NCBI RefSeq assembly: GCF_014839805.1
Contig: NC_051141.1
Coordinates: 16,190,777-16,254,776 of the forward strand
Direction: 5' to 3'
Source: Manduca sexta
Lineage: Eukaryota; Arthropoda; Insecta; Lepidoptera; Sphingidae
Length of the DNA: 64,000 nucleotides
Under the pieces are notes generated by a model. The model made no database searches. It was not told where the DNA came from and saw only the letters and a program-made list of their open reading frames with translations. Every line of letters begins with the position of its first letter. Position 1 is the first letter of the stretch. Both the position numbers and the translations under genes were made by a program. Below, one piece after another: positions 23,995 to 35,100 of the stretch.

Positions 23995-26900
23995 TTTAAA
24001 AATTATATAAATACGCGAGTTACAAAATGATCCACAATTCGCCTTCCTCTTCCAAAAACAAAATCAAAACTGAGTTATGAGTGTTGTGTTGCCAGATGTT
24101 GTCATACCTGCCAATTAAATTAAGAAAGCCCCAAAGTATAGGGATTTCCTGAGAAGAACCTCGCCTAAAAAACTAGGCGACAAAAAACTCGATTGTTTTT
24201 ATCTAAAACCTTTTTAATACAACTAATTATATACTGCATGAAGTAGTCTAAAACTTTGGATTGGTATTTTGTTCCGCAGTTTAATCTTCTTTATAATCTT
24301 TTTCGAATGCGCTAAACTTGTGTTATAATATATCTAGGTAATTAAATTGTCAAAAACGTTTGGTCAATTTCTATGAAAAATTTGTAAAATGTTATACATA
24401 GATCCAAAAATGCTCGTATTTATACTTACTGTTCATTGCGCCTCTAAAGGGAAACCCCCAAAACATGACATCTAAAAAAGTCCAAGTCCATAAATATATA
24501 CGATCGTGTCCATACTTATTTTTTTTTTCAAGTATTATTTAACTATATGAAATGTTTCGATGTGGGGAGTTTATTACCTGTATTAGCATTATTAAAATTT
24601 AAGTCCAATCATTTTCTTATCCCAAATTTCCTTAAAACTTGCCGAAAAAACGGCTCAAAGCAGTGATATCCAATGCGCTCTGTCTCGATCTATGCACTAT
24701 ACAGTGCGCAGGAAATGCAAGAATGCGTGGCGTGTGCCGCTACGCCCTGCACCAAGTGGATTGTGGCTTAGATGGATGCGATCATGCGGTCAAACTCAAC
24801 TTAGGCCCTCTAAACCAAACATATATTTACATTACACTTAGTTTAAATTTAACACTCATTTCTTATTTAAAACATATTAAGCTTATACTTAACTAGTCGT
24901 AATAATTTGTCCATACATCTGATAATATTTTCACCGCTAAAATGTACCTACCTAAGTATCGATTTTATGCAAGATTACAAATTATTAAAACTGGTTGCAT
25001 TGCTGAATTTAAATAGAACAGTAATATCTTAAAAATATTGGTATTGGTCAATATGCCCCATTCAGAATGATAATATACTTACCTATTTACTTATACGTAG
25101 GGAAAATGCTTGTTGAATACTACATATAAAATTATGTGTTGGATTCTTGCATTTATGAAATAAATAGGTGAATCACAGCCTAAAGCCCTTATACTTATTG
25201 TATTTTTATGAACAAAAAAGAAATACTTATTAGTAAAACACAAAAGTGAATAGGCGATTTGACGTTTTGAATTTGTTCAGCTAATTTTGTGGCTGACTGT
25301 ACTTATGAGTTATGATGCTCGACTCGGGATATAACAAATTGTTCCGGGTGAATTAGGAAACCATTTTCTAATACTTACATAAAGTCCAAATTAAGTAATT
25401 ATTCTTATTAACCTTACACTGTCGCCTCCTCTATATATTTGCAGACATTAAAGTCTAGTTTATCACTAAATTTCCACTAATTAATACTATACTTACTTCC
25501 TAGTCAAATATTGAAGGGCCGACCTTTAGCAAAGTACTTGGTCTTCGTGGCCACACTTGCAGTTTCATGTGACAGCAATAGGAAGGCCCAATATACGTCC
25601 CTCTCCTTACCACTATCCCACTGATTTGGGGAAGAAATCTCATTTTTCCCAGTACAAAAACAACACCTATGTTTATGAATTCTGCACTTTATCCAAAGAG
25701 ACTAAATATAAAGGAATTTCTTATAAAATTAGAAGGTAAGTATTTGAACAGTGGATATTTGGTACACCATGAGGGGACCTACCGAAGTCGATGAGTAAAA
25801 ATTTTGTAATCAAAACTAATATTAGCTTGAACTTAATTTTATTATTTGAGCAATGGAATTTGCAGGGTTTGCCCATATTCCTTAAGATAAGAGGCATTCT
25901 ATTGTTGATGTGAACAGTGAAAAAGAGAAAATATCTGCTCAGAACAACTAAGTACGACTTTGTAAACAATGCATTTATAATGATTTGCAACGCTGCCATA
26001 AAAATAAATAAAGAAGAGGGTATTCATATAATATTGAGTATCAGCCATTATTATTCTTTAAAACATGTGTCATAATGTTTTTCATCCTATTGAAGGATCA
26101 ATCAAGCAAACCTTTCTATTAAAATTTCAAGATAATGAGCACAGATGAAAGATTTCCAGCACAATTGTAATAAGATAATCAGGTTGAATAAATTTGATAT
26201 CATTTTCATAAAAAAAAAAGAAGGAATTACATGAAACGGCAATCTTTTAAATGCAATTTTAGTTAATTGTTTATATCAATGTTCAAGTTTCAGAGCCAAT
26301 ATATTTTATAATATGATGTTTGCAATAAGAAAATATCATGACTTTATTATCATTCACTTTACTTGGAGTATAAATAAAAATTCTGATAGTTTAAGCACAA
26401 TATTTATTTAGATTTCAGTAATTCTACTACAAATTGATTTTTCTTCTCTATAATATAATTAATTTAGACTACTTTGGCCTCTTTCAAGTTATACTTTTGC
26501 ATAATGAGCATAATAGTAAAATCGCTATCTACATTAACAAGCATGATTATAATGAATATGGATACTATATTAATGTTATGATTAGTCATTCTACAGAAGC
26601 GATCTAAAATTTCACTTTGGAATGTTTATTTATATTATTACAATAAATGCAAATGTTATGTTTGGCTAATCCATCAAGATCTAGTAAGGTATAAAAAATT
26701 TAAAAATATATCCAAAAAACTGGTTAACAATTTGTTTCTTAACTTAGAAAAAGACAAAGCAAAAAACAGTATGTAATCAAGATTTTTTTTTAAATTACTG
26801 TTCAATGCAAACAAAAACTATTGATCAATTCAACATAGAACAAATTTTTTAGTTTTTATTAAACTAAAATTTTAAGATTGTATATTGCATTAATTCCAAA

Positions 26901-27320
26901 AAACATATCTAAAAGATAGTCATTTACAGTTTGAAAATTCATGCCGTCCATCATGGATGTGATACACCATTATTTTTCACATATCACTGGTTGGAAAAAT
27001 ACTAGCTCCTTCAATCAGAAATGTTCGTATCTCATCTACATCAAACGCAATGACAATATTATACAGCGTCAATATACATATTACAGTACTCTAGGTTGAT
27101 TACAATGCTATAACTAGACATATGTGTAGCGAACAGAGGACAAGAATTAAGCAATATCCAATAGGATCTACCTATCTCTAGTGTGCTTAGATTCAAAATG
27201 AATGACAGTATAGTCTAGTTAGATTGTACTAGAATACCGAAAATGGCACATAGACTGCTCTGGATCTTGCAGTCTGTCAAGTAGGTGGCCTTTCCATTGC
27301 ATGTCCCTATAAGGAACACC
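23995..27320. other. Intergenic region between LETMD1 and ENY2
   Basis: Holds the LETMD1 promoter/5' UTR on its left and the ENY2 3' UTR on its right. No TE family was recognised. Two coding-like patches stand out: 24610-24800 (Cys-rich in one frame, no family) and the exon-like segment at 25563-25739, listed separately. The rest is AT-rich and featureless. Confidence 0.45.
25563..25739 (+). other. Exon-like segment, unassigned
   Basis: After a good acceptor (CACACTTGCAG) one frame stays open for about 58 codons with a protein-like composition, including GRPNIRPSPYHYPTDLG and YVYEFCTLSKETKYKG. It ends either at TAA (25737-25739) or at an overlapping consensus donor, AGAAG|GTAAGT, at 25735. 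There is no ATG in frame upstream before a stop at 25527, so an upstream exon would be needed, and I could not find one. It could be the last exon of a small unrecognised gene, a pseudogene fragment or chance. Confidence 0.25.
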
Positions 27321-27697
27321 TTACTGATTGCGTTGCCTGTGAAGGTTTTCCCTTATCTTGTTGATCAGCTCCCTCTTGATCGAGTCGGGCACAAGAGCGC
27401 GGGCACGCGGGGTCACCTGGTTGACCAACATGTCAAAGGTGACATTGTTGGGCCCATTGTTCTCTTTGACGAATTTGCGACACATAGCCCTGACTTGGTC
27501 TCTCCAGCCGCACTCAATAAGCCGCTTTCTAAGCAGTTCCTTGAATCTGTAATCATATCACTTGTAAGACAAGCTCTGGGTATGGTGAGGGTAATGGTAT
27601 AAGGTGCAATTTATCGTTAGTACCTGTCCCGGTCGCCACTGGAAGTCAAGCGGGGATGAGCCTCTTTGATCAAGATATTTTCATTATCGAAAGTCAT
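27321..27697 (-). CDS. e(y)2: ENY2 / enhancer of yellow 2
   Basis: Small helical subunit shared by the SAGA deubiquitinase module and the TREX-2 mRNA-export complex, so it links transcription activation to export at the nuclear pore. Two coding exons on the minus strand: 27624-27697 (ATG at 27695-27697) and 27321-27546 (stop TAA 27321-27323). They are joined by a 77-bp intron (GTACTA donor, ATTACAG acceptor) with a 2+1 codon split. The product is 99 residues, matching the family length of about 100. Diagnostic stretches are RFKELLRKRLIECGWRDQVR and VTPRARALVPDSIKRELINK. The short N-terminal extension (MTFDNENILIKEAHPRL) is lineage-variable, as in other insects. The family call is certain. Confidence 0.96.
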
Positions 27698-28881
27698 GTT
27701 TATTCTTAAAAGAATTTAAAAATATATTAGTATTACAAGTGATATGAATTAAAAAATACAGTAATAGACCTTAGACAAAAGATAATGGAAACGAAAAGGA
27801 TCTAAAGGCTAAATTACTTTCATACATACCAATTAAGACCGTCGACACCTTTTACTGATTACTGGGATACTTTATATCCGACTATTTTAACGTACCGACA
27901 CACAATACCTACCTCAACACAGCTCGACACTCAATACGAAATACTAGAGTAATGGCCTATACAATTTTAAAATTCAATACTTGTAATCGGTGTTGCCAAT
28001 TATCATTTTTAAAAAGTAGTAATTACCAAATTTGTTGGTTGAAATTAGTATATTTATTCTTTTTTTGTCTAATTTCTTGTGGAGCCTCACATAATATTGT
28101 ATAGGAGCACGAAAAAAATATAAATTGCGGCTGTATTTTATTCAGTTCCAACTATTTTTTTTAATTACTTAAGAAAATACCTATAAATTAATGTTTCTTA
28201 CACCAATCGATGGTAACAATTGCTTCTACATCAAATATTTTCATATTTTCAATAATAGGAAGATTTATTGCTTTTGGTAGATTGGTTGGCTAGTCGTGGA
28301 ATTGGTAGATTTATCGAATAGTTGTTTATATATTTTGGCAATACTTAGGGCAACTGCTTGTAATTATTACCTCAGAAATTAGTTCTTTAATTCTTTAATT
28401 TTTTTCTGAGTTATTACTATTCGTCAAAATTGCAGAAGGCAAACGGAAGGAGGTTAGACAAAGAGAATTATAATATATATGAGGTTGGATATGTTATTTA
28501 TCTATGGATGACCGGAAACAGTTTATTGACATTAAGTTCGATGTTGACTGTCTAACATTTCATAATATCCCCTATTTTTAAATAAACTTATCTTGCTTAG
28601 AATTCCTTGAAAACCTATATAATATTTGGGTGTCTTTTTGTTAAATTTAATAATAATATTCTATTAAGCGTATGGTAAATATATGATTATGTTGATTATC
28701 TACACAAATCACTAGGCAACTGAAAACGGCAACAATAGCGGCGGTCGGTAGGTCCATTACATTGTTAAAATATTTGTATTGATGTGATTAAACAAAATTT
28801 AATCTGGCAACATAGAGCTCAGGCTAGGCCTAGCCAAGTTCACAGCTAGAGGTAGAATCTATTATAATTCTCTTTGGATAG

Positions 28882-28919
28882 TCCTTAAGGAGTAAATCAA
28901 ACCAAAAAAAAAAAAAAAA
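28882..28919 (+). mobile_element. 38-bp retro-insertion with poly(A) and target duplication
   Basis: 22 unique bases followed by 16 A's are flanked by a perfect 13-bp direct repeat, TCTCTTTGGATAG (28869-28881 and 28920-28932). This is the signature of LINE-type target-primed reverse transcription with extreme 5' truncation. The donor RNA is not identifiable from 22 bases. Confidence 0.75.
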
Positions 28920-29056
28920 TCTCTTTGGATAGAATAATTTTGAGCGGACTATATCGTAGTGTTATATTATAATTTCCATATATATCATAATTCTCTTTGG
29001 TTATATTCTTTCTGGACTATAATATAATATAGGTACGCAGCATGTAAAAATGCGCA

Positions 29057-29075
29057 CCGCCCCGTCCCGCCCCGG
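29057..29075. promoter_or_regulatory. GC-box-like cluster upstream of FAM194-like gene
   Basis: CCGCCCCGTCCCGCCCCGG is a double GC-box-like run in otherwise AT-rich DNA, about 120-140 bp before the ATG at 29198. It may bind Sp/KLF-type factors. No TATA box is evident. Inference only. Confidence 0.35.
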
Positions 29076-29197
29076 CTAGTTGACGGAGAGCCAATTGCTT
29101 GTCATTGTTCTGAGAGCCAATGTCACAAAAAGTAAAAAATATATATTACTATTCTCTCAGTCACTGACAGTTGATTAGTGACAGAAAGCAGACAGAA

Positions 29198-32100
29198 ATG
29201 GATTTGAAACCGCGGTTAGTTCAAAAATGTGGAGTTATTAAGCTTCGAAGCGTTCACTTTCGAAGTGTACAGACGACTTCATCAAGGCTACAACTACTAC
29301 TGAAGGCCGCTTCCTACAGGCTAGCCTGGACTTCTTTAGCCTATTTTCAGCAGAGGGCTGTGATGATGCATTAACTTATAAGATTTAAAAATATATATCT
29401 TGTTTTTAGATTTTCACGCAGCTGTCCGGAATGTAAAACTCCCAACGATGGAGAATTCAAGAAAATACTTGACCTACAGAATTCCGGTCTTGTCGTTTAC
29501 ATTCACAAAGAAGAGAATTCCCCGGTAAACATTTTTTACCTGTAGGTATTATTAATAATCTTAGAGATATTATGAAAATGGTTTAAAACGAAATTACGAA
29601 AACATAGCGAGTTCACCTAGGTACGTAAAAATATTTGGAGTAAAAGTCTTACTGCGTAGCTTTATGGGTAAATAAATAATCCGGGACATGGACAATTGGT
29701 TTATTTTTTGTCCTAATTTCATCAAAATCCGCCCACCTGTTCACGTTTACTTTTAATATTTTATGGTATTAAGATTAGATTTCAGAGTATACCTTCTTAG
29801 GTATCTAACACTAATTCAAAATTGCTTAGATACCTATACCCTTAACATATGCAAATGCAATCAATGCAGCGTGACCCGTGGTGCGTGAATATTCGAAAGA
29901 AACAAGATTTATTGTTTTGGATCATTGGGTAGTTGACCTCCATTTCATTACAAATATTTCCGTAATGTAGATATCTACCATCTGTATATTTTCCTGGTTT
30001 TTCTGTTAGGATGAAAGGAAAATTAGTGAAAGGAAAAATGAGTACTACATATTACACAACACCAACCACAAAGACTTGAAAAGGCCAGATTTTATAAATG
30101 AGCTTTGTAAGTACTTTTAAAAGATAAGTGTAAAAAAATTTAAAGTCATGATAAAACTATGGTCTGGGATACATCGAAATCAAAAATATACTTACACACA
30201 CACACATTTTATCCCCGAAGGGGTATGCAGAGGGGCAACCAGGGCATCCACTTTTCGCCAAGTGTGTTCCGTCCCATGATGTGATAGGGGGCGAGCCTAT
30301 CGCCATATCGGGCACAAATTCCAGACTCCGGGCTGATACTGAGCCGAAAAACCTAAATATCACTTTGTCCGACCCGGGATTCGAACCCAGGACCTCAGAG
30401 CGCTGCCGTACCGCGCATGCAGTAGGTACAACTACGCCAAGGAGGCAGTACAATATATTTAACATTTTATTTATTTAGTACGTTACTGTAGGATAAGGTA
30501 ATAAACAATAAGTCATATAAATCTTTTTTATAGGCCAGTACAAAACTAGATGTTATCGCTGTAGGACAATAGTACAAAAAGTGCGCAATTTATTAGATGA
30601 GATATCAGCAATAAGGAGAAATGACGTTCTTGGCGTATGCACATATTGCAAGAAGGTCAACCCTGCTGGGAAATGTAGGAGATGTGAATTTATAATTGAA
30701 AAATTTCGGAATAATAAAGCGAAACAAAATGAAGATCGTCAAACTAAAGTCAACACATGGTTGAGTAGGGTACGAGAATTTCTTGAGTCCTTTTTGGAGG
30801 AAGAAAAATCTTGCAGGCACAGATCACACCGAGAGAGTTCGGTTACTGAGCTGCAAAATCTTTTAGAAGAATTGAAATTACCTCTGACCATGCGCGAACC
30901 AGATATAGAGCTGTTCACAACCGCTGATTCCCAGGTAGTGATTTCTCAAAGTAAAGAAATGCTTGAAGAACTATTATCTAAATTGAAATTACGTGGTGAA
31001 GAAAGTTTCATGTCAGGTTTTCACATGTCTCCGTCAGCATCTCAATCCACTTGCGTATGTAAACATTTGAGAGATAATAAATTTTTAGTATTGCCTCCTC
31101 TGACGGAAACACAGGAAATTGTGGATACAATGCCGATTCAGGAGAGTGATAAAGATATCAAAGAGGGGATAAAAATAGGTCTAAGTGAAAAGAAATCTGA
31201 TGAAAGAAAACGTGATTTCGCAGGCTCAAAATCTCGTCTTAAGGAAAACGTGAAAATTGCTGCTAAAGATGGTGCACTACTTAAAAAAAGTACCTCAAAA
31301 GAAAAAGGAAAAGCGAGCAAGGAGAACAAACCACCAAAAGAACCCAAAGAACCAAAAGAACCAAAGCCACGTAAAAAGTCTTTATCACCCGAAGAAAAAC
31401 TAATGTTAAAAATGATGAAGCAAAGAGAACAACAAAAGAAGCAAACCGAAAAACCGGCCAAGAAGGAGAAGTCGATGGTATTGCCCAAGTTTGAAGAATT
31501 ACCGCCTCTGAAGGTTCACGAGGTCGTAGTCATTGAAGAGTCCTCGGAGAGTATCCTCGAATGTAGAGATCAAAAAGCTGCACGTCCAGTGGAAATGGTG
31601 AAAGGTAGTAAGATAGTGAAATTCGCTCCCCGTGCTAATGAGGACGATCTTTCTGTAGAACCGATGCTGTTTAAGACGCAGCCGGTGTGCCCAGAACCAG
31701 TGACGGAGCCACCACCACCAGCAACCACTCCCATTCGCAACCCATCAACCGACAATACGCAAAAAAAGCAGAAACAAAAGGACACAGTGAGTATGAAATG
31801 AACTGCATTTATTTTGTAAGCCCTATCTAAAATAAAATATATCATTATAATATCATAAAACTAATATATAAATTTGCATGCTGTGGTCTCCTACAATTGA
31901 AGAGGCACCTCACATTGCTAATTGTACAAATTGCTACGACATTGTACTTATTATATGCCGTGTATCCTTCGTTGGAGGTCCTTAAATAAATAAATAAAAC
32001 TAAATCTTTTTTCGAACTTTTTTTAAGGGTTTACAGGTGGAAATAAACACAAAAGGCCTCATAAATTATGAGCTGTCGAATCGTGACTTTATTGACAAAG

Positions 32101-35100
32101 GGTGGACGCAGCTTCCTACAACGAAGATAATGCGTAGGGTAAGCAAATTATCTATGGTACTTAAAAGAATAAACTATGGGGCCGTTGTTCCATTCGTGAT
32201 TCGTGTGCCAAATAAATATAATAATGGCACTATTACACTGGATAAGCCTCACCGCCTTCGCCTCGTAATGAATTCTCTATAATTCGCCAGCCTGAAAAGA
32301 CCCATAACTTTACCTCCCTACGGTTGAATCAATGGCGCCTAAAACGTATGGCGTAAAAAGCAACAATTAATCATATTTTATCCATTGTAATATACTTATA
32401 AGGCACTTATTATTTGACATCTGGAAAATGGTATAGGGTTTCTTTATTATTTTAATATATGGGCCCGATACACTGCACCTGATGGTAAGCGGAGTGGGAG
32501 TGGAGTGGGGTTCGGATGAGTGTCGACTGAGAAGAGATGGGCATTACTCGCGAGTCGTTACAATTACGCCGGCCAGTTTGTAACCAATTACTATTATACA
32601 AATTTAATCATGAACGACATTGAGAATTGCGTCAGTAGCGTAGCTGCCGCAAGAGGCAACCAGGAAAGCAACGAATGTCGCTACATGATTATCTACTATC
32701 AAATTCTGTAGCAAAATATTTTTTCAATTATGAATTGCTACGTTAGTGATGAGATTCTAAATGCTGGGTTTGAGTCGTTAAATATTGAAATTGTCTCTCA
32801 TAGTTTCCGATATTCACAAACGAATAGGTTACAAATAATTGATACAACTTGTTCAAAATGATGACTCATTTCGTTAAAATTACGCGTAAGGTAGAAACGG
32901 GTATTAGGAGTCAGAGGGCAATGATGGTCATGTTCATAACATGCAAACAAAAGTTTAAACCACCGAATATCAATCTTAAAGATTCCTTGCATACACCTCT
33001 CATTATACCCGCGTCTTGCGAACAGGACACGGCAATCATTTGCAAGGAATATCCTTTACTCGTTTTCGCGCATTTCATGTAATTTTTTCAACTGCACCAA
33101 ATAAACGATTAGTAGATTATTATGATAACCTAACACAGGGCGGGCGAACTGAAGCTAAAACACCGGAACGCGTTAACGTTTTGTCGACAACTATAAACTA
33201 TATTTACAGTATTCTGAACTATGTAAAGTAGTCGAAAATTCAACTATTTGAACTAGTTCAACGTTAACGACAAACTACTTCGATGCGTCGAGTGGAAATA
33301 TCTCGGCAACCGACATTATTGTCTGGGGAATATTCGAAGTTGATGCATGCCGATAGAGATAGGTCTATTAAGCATTATTTACCTTGATAATAGGTATGAT
33401 TAACCTGGATAACGTTGCAATAGCAACTACGTAGGTCATGTTGTTTACATTATTACATATAGATTAAATTTTATAGTAAATGATTTGAAATTGATCAATC
33501 TTCTGTACTCATACACTAACACAGGCAGCCCTTGCCATTCTGTTGGTCCAAACCTGGGCCTCGGTTGTGTTAGAATATTGCCGAGCTTGGAATTTGAACC
33601 AAAGACCTCCCGGACGGCCGTATAATTATAACGAGGAGTTTACATCCAATAAAACACATTAAATGTAGTTAATTACACAATCGAGAAGCGTCTTATGAAA
33701 TGTATTTCAACTATAAATTTAACACGCTTGCTTATTTCAACCGTTTGACGAGCAGTGGAAGTTTAATTTAATAAACTTCGCTGTTGATAAGTTCCCCTTT
33801 GCAAATGCGTGCGACGTCGTGAGTGTAAAAGGCATGTGAATCTGCAATCGTGTAAACGGTTAATCGATTTTTTGTATTACCTAGTTTATGAAATCGAATT
33901 CTAGATTGTACTAGATTATTTTTTGAACTGATTTAGCTTTTTATTTGGTTTAATCGAAACATATTTTAGCGAATACTTATAACTTAGAAAATGAAATTTA
34001 TGAATGATGCTAATCACCTATCAGAATTTGGTATTTAATTCTTAGTATCTGGTACCTATAATGTAGAATTTAAAAAGCGGCGGTAGCCTAGTTGGGTACG
34101 GAACGGACTGCCGAGATGAATGTCCGCAGGTTCAAAAACCCAATGGTATGATGCCCTTGGGTTTTTGAACCTGCGAACCCTGTGATTTTTTTTAAAAAAT
34201 ATGTGTGTATTCTTTGTGAATTATTGCTTACTTTAACGAAGGAATATATCGCGAGGAAACCTGCATACCTAAAAAGTTCTCTATAGAAATTTTGAGGGTG
34301 TGTGAAGTCTACCACTCCGCACTAGGCCAGCGTGGTGGACTAAGGCTAATTCCTCTTAGTAGCAGAGGAGGCCCGTGCCCAGCAGTGGGAAGGTATAGAA
34401 TACAGGGCTAATAATATTATAATGTAAATTTTACCTAAATTTATGGGTAGACATATACAAATAATTTCTATTACAATACCTTATTTAACTAATAATAAAA
34501 TAATCGATATTAATACATCACAAAACAAATCGATTCGGCTGAATTCGATAGTTTATTATTCCCATCCCTGATACTTATCCGTAAAACTATCACGATTTAC
34601 GAGTCAGGGGTGACCTTGCACAGCTTGTTTTCAAAGTAAAACTTTATAGAATTATGTCACTGGTGCAATAGTTTTGAGCTGGAATTTTACACGATGCGAA
34701 TAAATGGAGTCAGCAAATATTCTCAACAAGCTACTCGTACGTTTATAGGAAGTTTGTGAAAGTAATTTACTAGAATCCCTTTTGAAGAGCTTTAAAATCT
34801 ACATTTTAATATTCACTGATATTTAACTGCAGTGCTGATTTTACAAGGTTTTAACGGAACTATTTCGAATACTTTTATATTTTTTTAAATAATTGTAAGT
34901 AGTAAAATGAAAAAGGTAGATAGATATAAACGCTAGAAGCATAATTAAAACATAATTTTGACGGATTTCCACCGTACGAACTAATATAACATTAATAAAG
35001 TGTTTTAAACAATGCATTGCAGTAACATAATCGTAACAAAATTTAGCAATAAGATAAATAATCATTAACTAATATCTACCAATAATTTTCTCAACTATGA

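Larger units (their letters stand above)
27698..29197. other. Intergenic region between ENY2 and the FAM194-like gene
   Basis: The two genes diverge from this 1.5-kb region, so it should hold both promoters. From 27700 to 28850 I see only AT-rich unique sequence. A 38-bp retro-insertion sits at 28882-28919, and a GC-rich patch lies at 29057-29075. The motif ATAATTCTCTTTGG occurs twice (about 28865 and 28986), apart from the copy made by the retro-insertion. Confidence 0.45.

Noticed and set aside
27285..27602. 105-codon plus-strand open frame
   Set aside because: Antisense to ENY2 exon 2.
30365..30395. tRNA gene suggested by a perfect B box
   Set aside because: It lies in a SINE head. The rest does not fold as a full tRNA and the same body recurs elsewhere.
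30605..31845. Minus-strand open frames of 71-116 codons
   Set aside because: Antisense to exon 4 of the FAM194-like gene; Ser/Phe-rich because they mirror Lys/Glu codons.
34085..34180. Attenuator-like hairpin as a functional RNA
   Set aside because: The hairpin lies inside a SINE and is better explained as a copying accident in that element.
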